Below are positions 35,511-47,345 of a stretch of 64,000 nt of DNA, in pieces. Both the position numbers and the translations under genes were made by a program. Each line of letters starts with the position of its first letter. The first letter of the stretch is position 1. The stretch comes from Melanocharis versteri. Lineage: Eukaryota > Chordata > Aves > Passeriformes > Melanocharitidae. The stretch covers positions 186,001 through 250,000 of the forward strand of contig VZTG01007673.1 in assembly GCA_013397845.1 (NCBI GenBank), given 5' to 3'. Below the pieces are notes generated by a model. It ran no database searches. It worked only from the letters and a program-made list of their open reading frames with translations, and was not told the origin of the DNA.

Positions 35511-38500
35511 GTGTCTAGCTATTTGCTTAGTTCATATTCCTCTCTTTCTCTACCCCAGCCTGATCTCCTCATTAAATATTAAGCCTGATACTCTAGAAGT
35601 CAAAATCTTTGTCCATATGTACATTTATGTGTTATTGTCCAAAAAACCTTCAGAATCTGCTGGTGAACTCAGCTACATTTGGCAAAAGTTCATGGATTAG
35701 AAGTTTTAAATTGCTGAAGTTTTAAATGCATTGTGAAAAAAGCAGTATCTGATGAGGATGTGGACTCCCAATGAATTCCTCCACCAAGAGAAGGCAGGAA
35801 ATCCTGGCTTCTCATGATGGAAGCAGTCGTAAGATAAGTATATCCTGGCTCATCAGCACAGCTACAACAGTGAGCAACTGCTGCTTGCCCATCTGATAAA
35901 ATACTGGGAGGACTGACTGGAAGAGGAGGGAAGCTGTAGGGAACAAGAGACAGGAGAAAAAGACGGAAGATGCAAATCTGGAGGGAAGCTTGCTTCCAGA
36001 GCCTGCCTGCTAAAAATGTGCATGTTAGTTTTATTTGCTGGAGGGTGCAAAAGGTAGCAGAGCTCTGCTATAGAGGTGAGGATTGTAGCCTTTGAGCATC
36101 TGGTTGCAAGTTGGAATCCAGAATCCAAATGTTGAGTGCCTTGGTGTCCTTGGGGAGGTATGCAGTGAAGGTGTCTCAGAAGGGGGACGTGTCGAGTGAG
36201 GAGATGCTTCAAGACAGTTAATAAAAGGTGCAGAAGACAAAAATACAGAAGATTGTGTCCAGTTCTAGTCACCCTCTGAAATTTAAGCACCTTGCTCAGG
36301 AGGAAGGTGACTTGTGTGGGTGCATATCCACTATTTCTGAACATGCCTTTTCTTTTAAAGAGCTGAACAAATATAATTGTTTTCTTTTAAAGGAAAAGGG
36401 ATGGAAGGTATGAGGTAGTGTTCATATGTTTTATGCAATGATGGGGATTGCAGGCATAGTCTTGGAACTAGAACCGAAACTGTCCCTTCCTTAGCCAGTG
36501 ACATAACTAGACTTTAGAAACGTGGTCTCTTGCATGCATTTCTTTTTCTGTATCAGTTGAGACTTCTAATTTACAGGAAAACACAGCAGTGATTCACTAA
36601 AAGGCTGAAGAATGCCCTTTCTGCAGTCTGGTAGTTAGATCATTCTCATGGGCGGTGGCAGACGTAGAAGAAGACGACTTGGATCTCCCACATGGTAAGT
36701 GTCTGACAATCACATTCTTGCATGAAAGCACAGTTTAACAACTGGAAGAAAAGCAGTTGTTACAGCTATGTTTTGCGAGAAGCTTTTTCCTCTTGACTAG
36801 ATACATGGCTTTATATATTTACAAATTAAGTGTATCTGTTAGATCAACCCTTTGAGGAGTGACAGTTTCATCTCTATTTTCTAAATCCTGATTGATTTCG
36901 TGTAAGCTAGGCTTTGACCTGCTTGACTTTGTTAAGACCACGGCTGTTGTCAGACATTGATGGTCTGTAGCTGTGCAAAAGACAGCAGAGAAGTGGTGAA
37001 GATCCTCAATTTATGTTGGTGCAATTAAAGTAAAAGAGAGCAACAGCCGAAGGTTCCCCTTTTTGCTGTGTCCTCTGTGTCTCTGAGCACGTTATCAGAG
37101 GATTAGCTCAGTCAGGAAGATGCATTCTCACAGCTCTGCTTCCTGAGCTGAGATGCTCACGAGGTTTTACTCTCGTTACCAAGGTATTTGCAAAGCAAAA
37201 GAAATTGCACCTGAAAATGTTAATGCACAATCTGATTGCCAAACATGTGTGCATTTTAAAAGATATTAATTTGGCTTGCTCTGCCTACCATTCCCAGGCT
37301 GTGGCTCTGCTTTCTTCCATACGGTATTTAAACTCTGCTTCCCACAGCAGATTACTCCCAGCACACCCTGTTGAAGGGTACACAGGGATGAGATGTGGAT
37401 GATCTAATGGAGATCCATCATTGTTGAATAATTAATCTAAATTATTGGGGATTATACTCCCTAAGTATGAAGCAACTGGTCCTGCCTGGAGCTATGTTGT
37501 TACATGGTTTTTCGTCAGATTTCAATTTTCAAATCTTTAAGTATTTCTTAGTGGAGTTATGGATCCTGTGGAGCAAGTTCAAACCTACTGGCAACATCTG
37601 TCTTGTGACTGAGTATTTTATAATCAGGAGGACAGCAAACCTTAGGTTCGGTCAGAGAAGTGGAGAAGCAAGAGAAATCAACCAGGTCCTAATAGATCTG
37701 AGTGGTCCTGCCCTACTGTGCTGTGATTGGCTTTTACTGTTCCTTATGCAGCCTCACCCCAGCAGGTTTATTATTTTGCACAGATAAAATTTGTTTGCTT
37801 TTCTGAGTAAAGGACTATTATAAGAAGCACTATTGAAAGTATGTCCAAAACCCCTTTCTTATAGAAAATGTCTCAGTCGAGCCTTTAATTCAGTGGCTGT
37901 TTTCTGCCACACATCTGCAGCTTTTCTCTTCTTTAGGATATGAATATTAAATAGAGGTTACCACCATTTGGCAAATGTCACTGTAATTTTTAATAATTTT
38001 ATGAAACAGGTTTCTAAGACTAGGAATTCATAGCTGGCAAAATAACAGGCTCTGTACCTGGTAGCTTTTTGGGCGATATAATATCCATGTAAGTAAGTAC
38101 ATTTCTCTGAATTTCTCTGAATTTCTGCTGACTTTGGACCTGAATAATGTAGGCAGCACTTTTGGATTCTAGCATGATGCTGAAAAGGGTTACCAGGGAC
38201 CAAGGGTTATGTGATTGCCTTGTGGCTGGTTTACATCCAAGTGTTCTTTTAAACCTCATGAGAAATCCTTTATCCTGCTGTAAGTCGGAAATAATTTAGT
38301 TGAAGACAGCAAAGTTTCAGGCAAATAAGCTGGGAATTTGGACAATCTTAACTCAGCAGCCTGGACATTGATGATGTGGGGCCTGAGTTCTGCCATGGCT
38401 CTCAGGAACAGCCCCAGGGCAGTTTTTCGAGTGGTAGGTGGATGACACAATCGTACTCCTCATCGTGTATTTCTGTATTTCACCCTCATTTCTGTCCTGG

Positions 38501-39749
38501 TGGCTTTGGCACCTTTCCTTCACAGCATAAATACTTGGGTTCATGAATGGAACACATTTTAACTTTGAACTTATGTGATTGTGTAGTGAGAACATAACTA
38601 ATGCATGTTTTTCCATGAGGATATGGGAAATAAAAAGTAAGTAAAAAAGATTGTTTGCTTGATATCTTGAAATGAGAAAATAAGGTAAATTAATGTCTCT
38701 GCATAATTCCATGAGTTTTTTGTCTAAAATAATGTATGGATTATTATAAATATAACAAAAAGTCAGACTTATGCGAATGATGCTTAACAGCTGTTGAGAA
38801 AAACCTGACAAACAAAGGATTTGGCTGTATTTACACATGGACATCTACATGGTAGAGTTGCCTCATTAAACCAAACAGGACTTCTCAGATCTATAAAGTT
38901 GTTTAGATTCATATATTGTGTTGTAACATCCATATTTTGTTATTAATTTGTCAATACTTTTCCTTTTGTTTCTTATTTTTTTAAGAAAAGAATAGGTCAA
39001 AATGTTGCAATAATTATGGTTAACTTAAAGCAAAAATGCTCATCAAAATATTTTCTCATTTGAAATAAGATGAGGAGTCGTGTGGAAGGGTTTTGCTCAA
39101 GTATGCGTTCAAATTCAGGACAGAAAATGAGCTTGTAAACAGGAAATTCTCTTTTGCGGACTACAGTGCCAAACACATCTTGATACATACAGAAACAATC
39201 ATAAAATGCTTTTTGTTTACAGAACTATTATTGCTCTAATAGATTAAATTTTGGAAGAGCTGACTGCAAGTTAGTGGGGAGGACATCAGGCAAGCGACCT
39301 CATGAGCATTTTAGTGTTTTGGGAATCTTTAGATTGGTGGGTGCATATCGGAAATAAAACTGTATTTTGAGTGAGGTTGGTGCTTTTTTAATTATACTTA
39401 AGATAATATTTGAATTAATGGCTGAAACAGAATCTGGTTCAGGTAATTCACGAGATATCTAAAAAACAAAAGGTCTTGGAAGGAGTTTTCAGCTTTTTCT
39501 TTCTTTAACTAGCGTAATGTATTCAGCTGGGAGGTTTTCTTCTGTCATTGTTTATTCTTTCTTGACCTAAAACTTATGCCAAAGCAAGATTTTCTTGCCA
39601 GATAGTGTTAATATTTACCCTGCTGCACAGCTCTTTCTTTCAAATAAGGTAATTTCCATGTGTGCTGCCCAGCAGGGTGTTCCAGATGAAGAATTGGTAT
39701 GATGTTGGGTATTTAATTTGGAGGTTCATATAACAGGTTTGCTATCCAT
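35511..39749. other. AT-rich single-copy DNA
   Basis: No gene is recognised. The longest frames, 160 codons on the minus strand at 35862-36344 and 163 codons on the minus strand at 38353-38844, show no full domain. A possible start-containing exon lies at 36651-36695. A short tandem repeat, TTTCTCTGAA twice, lies at about 38102-38122. Confidence 0.45.
36651..36695 (+). other. candidate first-exon end with ATG and arginine run
   Basis: An ATG at 36651 opens a frame reading MGGGRRRRRRLGSPT. It reaches a strong donor (ACATG|gtaagt) after 36695. An arginine-rich N-terminus followed directly by a donor is unusual, but the ATG context is weak and no promoter is visible. In another frame the same bases read an acidic peptide, VEEDDLDLPH, after a weak acceptor. 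Confidence 0.12.
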
Positions 39750-40090
39750 GCAGTTTTGTTATTATCTGGAAGAAAAGTTTTGACATCTGTAATTGTCCAC
39801 CCACCACTGAAACAGTCAGACACGCTCTATAATTATATGGAGAAACCTTATGGGCTCAGCTGTAAAATTGACTGTCCAAAGCAAATAATGGAGACTTGGC
39901 TGCAGAACACGTTCCCCTCCTCAAATACAACACGATCAGAGAGAAAAGAATAAGACTCCTGCATGAAAAAGTGGGGTGGCGTTTAATAGAATATGATAAT
40001 CTTTCCACATGGATTATGTACCAGCCTATAAAAATGAACAAGAAAAGATATTCTGCTTCTCCAATTCTGTATGACAATGAAAAAGTTTTT
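39750..40090. promoter_or_regulatory. conserved non-coding element candidate (weak)
   Basis: Repeat-free sequence with homeobox- and SOX-like words (TGTTATTATCTGG, CTATAATTATATGG, CAAATAATGG). Frames of 65-73 codons on both strands cross it, with no domain. Weaker than the block at 28900-29760. Confidence 0.2.
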
Positions 40091-43000
40091 TAGAACAGAT
40101 GCTTGCTTTCTAATTCTGTGGATTTTTACAGAAATTATTTTAGAATTCTAGTAAATTATCTATTCCTAAGGATTACTTCATAACAAATTTTAAAGGACTT
40201 ATGCTTTATTCTCTCTAATGACATTCTAAAAACTTTGTCCATATGCATCTAAAGGCTGTGGTTGGAAGGCCTGCTCTTCTTGAAAAACAAAGGAAAACAT
40301 TGATTTCAGAGTGAGGCAGTGATTTTGGTGGTCTCTGTGTATGAATTTCAAGTTTCTCAGTCAGCATAGCAGCTCTTTTGTAGGGACCTCAGGGACAAAC
40401 TAAGCGAGGGAGGCTTGAGTTGTTCCTTTGAGCTGTGGGGCAATGCTGTGCTTGGTTTTGTCGGTGTAGCTGCTACGAGCAGATTCAGAAATCAGTGACA
40501 GTAGGTTTTGGACCACTACCTTTAAGTTGTAACTTTGTGGATTCCTGTAATGTACAGGCAGGAAGTTTTAGGGCAGTCATATGATATTCTAATATATAAT
40601 ATGCTTATAATATGGTATTGTAAATGACATTATAAATGTTTTAGTAGTGTTCTTAATAGTGTGGGGTCTGAACATATATATATGTTTATTGCTAAATCCA
40701 ATACTTGCTGGTAAAATGTACAGGAGAACAGAAAGCTTGTTTTCTCTTAGAAAGTAATACATTTTTATCTACTTTTTTGGGGTCAAAATGTACTTTTAAT
40801 TAGAATTTCCCGACAACCTCCACTGCTGCTTGCCTGTACCCCTCAGCTGAGCACTGTTGTCATGCATGACAACAATTTGCCATTCTTCCTTTTACCTAAT
40901 TTTGTGAACTAATATCTTGTGAAGATGGTTTTCCTTTCTGGCTTTGCAGGTCTGGCATTTTTTGGTTGCAATAATCTAGTTTTACTCACTGTAGCACACA
41001 GTAGCTGTGCTCTGTGAAAATTCGCTTTGGTTATTCCAACATGTGTAGTTACATATGGTAATTGGAGCTTGTAGAAATTTATACAGGGGAATATGTGTAA
41101 GTCTGTGTCTGGACCTGAGGATACATTAGCCTGTGTAAAACCTCAGCTGAATAAAGACAAAGTTTCCAACTTTGTAAACTAAATAAGCACTTCTCTGAGT
41201 CCCAGTTTCCCACAGTTTTTATTGTGTATACATAGCAGTATGTCTCAGACGGCTTGTCATGTGGAGGGAGGTTTCGTGTGATGGGTGAGTTCATCACATG
41301 ATACACATTTACGTGTTCCTTTTTCCTTTTTTTTTAGGCTGAGATTGAGCCCTGTTGCAGATTGAGCTTTTGGAAGTGAGCAGCAGTGACAATATTCATA
41401 TAAATTAATTCCATTAAAAAAGGCAACCTTTTGTGGCGGTTCACTGATTGTTGCCAAAGTCCTACAGCTGCCTCTCTGCGTCCTTCTAGAAAAGCCTTAG
41501 CAATAGCTGAGCATGATTTCTGACAGACCAGCGAGGTTTGGGACTCCTTGGAAACTCACGGGGATTGGTTTGATGGAGGGATTTTCCACATCAGACTCCC
41601 TGGAGTATCTGTGCTTTCAAAGATAAGGGTTTCACTTCACAGCCTGCCAGGCAGGGACGTGCGCTGCGCTCCTCTCTTCAGAGGAAGGAGCACAACTTGC
41701 TCCCTGATTTTAGTGAAACCTGCCAGAACCCATCTCCTCCCTGTACTGCTCTAGGCAGCATCTCTGCTGGATTCAGTGGCCTCTTGTGTCTCTGTAATGC
41801 TTTTCAATTCAGGAGTCAGTGTGGGTTTCAATTAGAGGAAACATTTTCCTTGCAGCCTTTCAAATCCGCAGCTGACCTGCCTCAGGCTGCCACCATGAGT
41901 TGTTGCCTCCAAACCTATAAGCATCTACATGAAAACTTAACTTTGTTGAATTTTGTGCAGAAACCCAAAGCCAAAATACATGGAGCACACAAAGCCAGTT
42001 TGCCTGCAGCAAAAGAAATTCTGTTCTCCTCCATTCCCTCTTGTCGAGGCAGGGCGTGGGAAAGGAGGCTTGTAATTCTGAAAGACTTCTGACAGAAGTT
42101 TGCTTGGTGAGAAGTCATCACAAAGAGCTTTTATTACAATCAGAGGCAAGGATTTGTCAGAATAGGTCATACAGGATAAATCCCTCTACCCTAAAATAAC
42201 TGCTTGGAAATAAGGTATTAATTCTCTCTTATCAGATGCTAGGCATCGAGAGCAGGGAATTGTGTTCTGGCCAAGAGGTACCAGAACAAAGGCTTCAGTC
42301 AGACTTCAAGATGTTGGTGGGTTTTGGTATTTTACCTCCTAACCCTCATGTTATACTGATGGAGAGCCTGGCTGACAATGTCTAAAATGGGGGCCCATGG
42401 AGCCTGGAGGACAGCAGCTCCTTTTTCCCAAAGGTCTCTATCCCCTGGTTTCCACTACAAAGGAGCCTTGGATGAAGGGTTAGGGAGGGAGGTGTCCTGT
42501 TCTCTACCTTTCTTGCAGCCTTGGGGCAGCAAAACCTCTGGCCTGTGCTGTGCACCGTGAAGGACAGCAGAGCTGCTGCTTGCAGACAGCCACTGCTACT
42601 GGTCACACCTGGAATCTCAACTATTTGGAATTTTGTCCCAGCTTTATGCTTGGCTTTCTGCAGGAACTTGAGGAGTTCACATAAGAAATGTAGTGTAATG
42701 TAAAAGTAATGCTTAAACCTGACACATAAACCTGTCATGTTGTGTCAGAGGAAGAACCTTGTCCTCAGAAGTATTTGAAAAAATAACTTGTGGGCAGTCG
42801 TTGCCATGGTCATCAGCAGTAGTGTTGTATCCATGTTTTAATGACCTAATTTGGGGGGAAAAAAAAAAAAGGAAAAGAGGTACATGGGAGAATAAGAGAG
42901 AGAACTCGGAGGATAGCAACAGGTACAAGAGGTTTGGAAAGCATGGTCTACATGGAAAAACTAAAGGAAAACTTTAGCAAAGTGTTTTAAGGAGTAGCCT

Positions 43001-43544
43001 GCAGGCCGTGGGCCAGGCAAAACTTTTCTGTCAGCTCTTGCCTACCCATTTTCTGAGCCATTAACTCATGGACAAGACCCATTTTCCCAATTTTTTTCCA
43101 GTGTGTGCCCTGTGGAGCATTGGGGAACCTGCAAGGCAGTCATTTGATGAGCTGTGTATGGACATTTTGGAGGAGGTTCCTGCCATGGATCCAACAAGGT
43201 GGGGGAAGTACCAGCATGGTTTACCCTCAGGTGATGGTGTGGAGCCTTGGAGGTTGTTTTGGGACAGAGAACACTTCTGGATTAGACAAACATCTGAAGT
43301 GTATTGCAGAGTGATATTTAGTCCTCCTTTGGAGCAAGGGAAAGGTGCCAAGTAATTGTCCTGAGATCCCCAACCGATGGCATTTTCCTATACTCTGTTT
43401 CATGTTTTAGGAAATATAGTGTGAAGTGGGGAAAAAAAAGAGTGAAGCACATGGAGAGTGAAAGTGGGAAGGATATAAAGGCTGTGGTCAGACTCCACAA
43501 GCTGTGAAATATTGTTAATAAGTTCTCATTGATAACTCCCTCTT
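40091..43544. other. AT-rich single-copy DNA
   Basis: No gene is recognised. There is an AT palindrome (16 bp) at 40671-40686. A good Kozak-type GCCACCATGAG at about 41889 sits inside a 131-codon frame that has no domain and no splice support. An A run occurs at 42857-42870. Confidence 0.45.
40671..40686. repeat. 16-bp AT-rich palindrome
   Basis: AACATATATATATGTT is self-complementary around a (TA)n core. Cruciform-prone, otherwise unremarkable. Confidence 0.85.
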
Positions 43545-44092
43545 ATCAGCAAATTCTGCACTGGTGTGGCCCCACCTTTAATCCTGTTTGCAGTTTTGGG
43601 TACCACGACACAAAAAAGACATTAAGCTATTAGAGACCATCCAGAGAAGAACTATGAGGATGGTGGAGGGTCTGGAAGAGAAGCCGTGTGAGGAGTGGCT
43701 GAGGTCACTTGGTCTGTTCAGCCTGGAGGAGAGGAGGCTGAGGGGAGACCTCATCACGGTTATAACTTTCTCCTGAGGGGAAGCAAAGGGGGAGGCACTG
43801 ATCTCTTCACTCTCATGACCAGTGACAGGAGTCAAGGAAAGGCATGAAGCTGAACCAGGGAGGGTTAGGTTGGATATCAGGAAAATGTTCTTCACCCAGA
43901 GGGTGGCTGGGCACTGGAACAGGCTTCCCAGGGAAGTGGTCACAGCACCAAGCCTGGCAGAGCTCAAGAAGTGTTTGGACAATGCTCTCAGGCACATGGT
44001 GTGACTCTTGGGGATGTCCTATGCAGGGCTAAGAGTTGGACTCAATGATCCTTGTGGGTCCCTTCCGTCTCTGGATATTCTGTGATTCTTCC
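43545..44092 (+). mobile_element. CR1 LINE, 5'-truncated copy
   Basis: This is the last ~550 bp of a chicken-repeat-1 non-LTR retrotransposon. Recognisable landmarks in order are CTGGTGTGGCCCCACCTTTA, GCAGTTTTGGGTACC, the GAGGAGTGGCTGAGGTCACT block, CTGGAGGAGAGGAGGCTGAG, GGGGAGACCTCATCACGG, TTGGATATCAGGAAAATGTT, and the tail GAGTTGGACTCAATGATCCTTG ending in ATTCTGTGATTCT. Broken frames keep traces of the C-terminal part of the ORF2 product, for example RLDIRKMFFTQRV followed by a W-N-x-L-P word. There is no intact reverse transcriptase or endonuclease and no 5' end, so it is dead. CR1 makes no poly(A) tail, matching the short tail repeats seen. The copy is moderately diverged from what I know of the consensus, suggesting it is not very young. 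Confidence 0.95.
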
Positions 44093-44834
44093 AAATGCAC
44101 AGGCTTGTCAGATGCAAGCTAAATACCAATACAACTGTGCTGCCACCCGCAGAAAATGTCACGCATCTTGGCTGGGAGATGCATAGCTGAATGGAGTGGG
44201 AGTGAAGCCTTCTGGAAATGCAGAAATAGTTATTTCTCCTTATCCAGACCTTTTTTCTATTTAGTGTGCAGTTCTTTCCTTTTCTTGTTCTTTTTTTTCC
44301 CTCCAGTGCTATTTCTAAATACTGATGAGACAGCACAGGGTCCAACAAGGATTCACTTAAAGCATTTTAAAACTCTCTAAATTAAAATATTTTGGTAGAA
44401 GTCATAGGTCAGATTGCTCTTATTCTAGTGAGAGGTCTTGCTAGTACCTCTGTGCAACTGTGCAGTTTGGAGATCTCTGTGTTGGTTCTTTTCTAATTAA
44501 ATAGTGAGCTGCTGCCTGCTTTCTGGCCTTCGAGCCTTTTACTACCTGAATCTGGAGAACAGGCTGTAAAACATTAAATATGGGAAAGCTGGGAAATGTA
44601 ACACGCTATAAATGTATGAAGGTAGGAGCTCAAATATGTGTGGACATAAAGATTTTATTTCTTTACATAAGGTTTAAATGAAGAGTCTGCAGTATAAATC
44701 TCTGCTTTCAAAGTGACCTATCACTTTTCAGCAAGAAAGAAGGCAAGAACGACTATTAAGAAATAAAATATTACACATCTAGGAAGCACCAAGGCAAGCC
44801 TTATAAGACCATCTATATATGCAAGTAAATGAAG

Positions 44835-44853
44835 CCCCCCCACCCTGCCCCCC
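44835..44853 (-). other. G-quadruplex motif
   Basis: C runs of 7, 3 and 6 on the + strand, separated by A and TG, can be split into four G3 tracts with short loops on the minus strand. A 13-T run follows within 20 bp. Confidence 0.55.
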
Positions 44854-45462
44854 AAATATATCATAGGACTTTTTTTTTTTTTTAAATCTGCAGCCTGGAA
44901 TTGTATAGTTTTGTCTTTTTTTATTTGGTGAATAAGACATGCAAAGGTCACCATTATGCAATGAAACTGTCAGGAGACAGCTGGGAGGTCTTCATTTAAT
45001 GCCCATTATGCCCCATATTTGATATCTGTATCGGGCTCCTAATGGGTGGTAGGCGGGGGTGGAGGATGATGGCAGCTTGGAGGAAACAAGCTGTAGCAGC
45101 TCCCTGGAAATCGCTGGGGGGACAGGGAGGAGGTGATGTTTTTATAAGCAGAATAACTGAAAAGTATTCCTGAAAACCTAACGTATTCATAAGCAGAATT
45201 TCCGAATGCGCCGAGAAAACTGTTTTAACGCTTACAAATGAAAACCGAAAAATCCTAAATGTTTTAGATCTTCAGGCCAAATCTTGTTTGATTTTTTCTC
45301 AAGCTCTTTGTCCAACTGGATCAATCACATTACTGATTTTTTAAACAGATCTCTCCATTATGAGCTACGTGATTTCTGAAAGTAATTTTTCTCAGCTTGT
45401 AATTGACGCGGTGGGATCAGCAGCACTCAGCAATATGATTGCTCTGAATATTTGTTGTGTAG

Positions 45463-45583
45463 GTGGACCTCAAAAGAAAGTCTGGTTCTTTCTAAACCTG
45501 GAACAATGGAGCACTCATCAGCTGGTTATATGAAGCCTTTAGACTTTTATGCTCCACTGCTCCTCATGGATATATTTCAACAA
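45463..45583 (+). other. candidate exon (unrecognised, open frame)
   Basis: The acceptor (gaatatttgttgtgtag) is fair and the donor (CAACAA|gtgagc) is good. The 121-nt segment is open as one base plus 40 codons, ending in phase 0. An internal ATG in good context (ACAATGG) starts MEHSSAGYMKPLDFYAPLLL. No known family is recognised. A lncRNA exon, a first coding exon or chance remain open. Confidence 0.2.
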
Positions 45584-46919
45584 GTGAGCTTTACTTGTTT
45601 GTGTTTGATTGTGTGGCAATATTTTTGTCTAGTGTACTCAAATAATATTGTCTTAAGTCCATTGAAAAGCCACCCCAGTTGAGATAGTAGTAAAATCCAT
45701 GTTATGGGAAGGGGATGTAGTCAATTAGCCAATTATGTGTTTTGTTAAACTAATTTTTGATCTGCTTGCATCCTGTGTAGTGAAGCATCAGAAAGCTCTA
45801 TTTGGTCCAGGGTATGTAGAACAAAAACCGTCATTGTGTTACTGAAATGATGAAGCCCAGGCAAGGAAGAAACAAGCATTAAGCTGAAGTAAGTTATTAT
45901 TCAGAGGAAACACGATGCTATCATACTTCAAATGAAAAGCTCTCATGACTGGGGGACGGCAGCCTTTTCCTTCTCCCAGCAAGTCTGAAGTTAGTTTTGG
46001 CTTGAGGTGGAGGCAGAGGGTTGAGTATCTCCCAAAGACATTTTCTATCTTCATATTGCTCAGTCAGCAGTCTGAAATGGATGATTGCACTGAGGTAGGT
46101 TTCTGGACAGCATTGATGTTCTGGGTTGTTGGCATGGGGTGGATCTTGAAGAAGGAGCCTGCGTCTCATAAAGATCCTATTGATAAATGTGAATAAATGA
46201 CCTCTGCATCTAGCTGTTATTGGTATTCTGGGGCATATTAAGTGCCTCTAAATTATTGCATAGGAAAGACCTATGAAATTTATTTGACTTCAATGACCTC
46301 CTTAGAGAATGGGCTGTGTAATTTGCTGAATAGCTTTTTTTTTTTTTTTCCCCCCAATATACCTTTATGAGTTTCCCTGTTAGGAACACTCTGATATAGG
46401 TTTACTTGATTTTGGCCCTTGCCATGGGCTTGTAAATTACTTTCAGCCACATACGGGACTGTGTGATACCTCCCAGAAGTCTAGAGCATAAAAGAAATGA
46501 AGATACAGTCTGGGCTGTGGTATTAGGCTAGGGCTATTACATTCATTGCTCTTATACGTTATCAGCCTGCTTCTCGTGTTCTGCCCCTTCTCCCACATCT
46601 GCCTTTTACTTGTAGAGCTGCCTCTGAAATATCAGGGTCTCCCAAACCCTTGTTACTTTGGACCTACACTCTCGGTTCTGGGACAGAAGAGGTCTGACGT
46701 GGCTCAGTTGGCCCGGGTACCCAGAAGAGCCAGCAGTGTCATCGTGGTGGTTCGTGGGACCTCTCCTAAGCAGCTCAGACAGACCCACTCTTCATAATAT
46801 TGCAGCACAACTTGCCCTTGCATTTCTTAAGTCACTGTCATTGCCAGAAGCTCTTCACAACCGAGCCTTCATGGAGAGCTTGTCCCAAGCAACTGAAAGA
46901 AACTCATGACCACAGTGTC

Positions 46920-47240
46920 TGCTCTTGTGCGTGCCACTGAAGCTCATTTAATGCGATGTCATAGGCAAATAATGAAGTTAATTATGTTTTAATAATATAA
47001 TTGATTTTCTTCTGCATTAACTTTGCCTTCACAGAAGAAAAACCCTCTCTCTCTCTCTCTCTGAAAGGACCGTTCTCCTATGGGTGATTTATAGGTATAG
47101 CAATTATGCAAAGTGAATAAATGTTCCGTTACTGTGATACGATCACACATATGCCACCACCATTAACTGAAATTGATTCTTTGCTTTGAAGACCTATACG
47201 GTGCAATAGGAGCCGTGAACTGAAATAATCTCTTGACATT
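46920..47240. promoter_or_regulatory. conserved non-coding element candidate
   Basis: AT-rich and repeat-free except for the (CT)9 run at 47045-47062. Dense TAATTA-like words are present (GAAGTTAATTATG, TAATATAATTGATT, TAGCAATTATGC). It lies directly beside the CTCF-like site at 47324, which adds some weight to a regulatory reading. Confidence 0.3.
47045..47062. repeat. (CT)9 dinucleotide run
   Basis: Nine perfect CT units. Confidence 0.9.
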
Positions 47241-47323
47241 CTGCTAAAGCTGGAATAAAGGGTGTAACCGGGACAGCACTGACACGGTGACGCTGCTGTT
47301 GGAGTCCCGTTCTCAGAGACAGG

Positions 47324-47338
47324 TCACTAGATGGCAGC
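47324..47338 (+). promoter_or_regulatory. near-consensus CTCF binding site
   Basis: TCACTAGATGGCAGC matches 14 of 15 positions of the common CTCF core CCASYAGRKGGCRSY, on the + strand. CTCF sites of this form mark insulators and loop anchors, and orientation decides the loop direction. I saw no second site of comparable quality in the window. Confidence 0.55.
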
Positions 47339-47345
47339 GATACAC

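Larger units (their letters stand above)
44093..46919. other. AT-rich single-copy DNA
   Basis: No gene is recognised. It contains a minus-strand G-quadruplex motif (44835-44853), poly(T) tracts at 44871-44883 and 46328-46350, and the exon-like segment at 45463-45583. An 83-codon + frame at 46546-46797 and its 60-codon antisense have no domain. Confidence 0.45.

Noticed and set aside
36240..36300. GTGTCCAGTTCTAGTCACCCTC, similar to an internal CR1 phrase
   Set aside because: Only about 20 bases agree, and no other CR1 landmark occurs nearby.
35862..36344. 160-codon open frame on the minus strand
   Set aside because: No domain and no splice or promoter context. The length is within chance expectation for 64 kb in six frames, and the composition is leucine/serine-rich as expected for antisense of purine-rich DNA.
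36408..36425. TGAGGTAGTGTTCAT, reminiscent of let-7
   Set aside because: It departs from let-7 right after the seed, and the flank does not give a precursor hairpin.
41880..42092. GCCACCATGAG, an ideal Kozak start
   Set aside because: It is an internal Met in a longer frame with no promoter, splice site or domain support. Such 10-mers occur by chance.
43578..44004. Open frames of 60-139 codons on both strands
   Set aside because: They lie inside the CR1 remnant. The + frame holds traces of its C-terminal protein tail, and the minus frame is a shadow.
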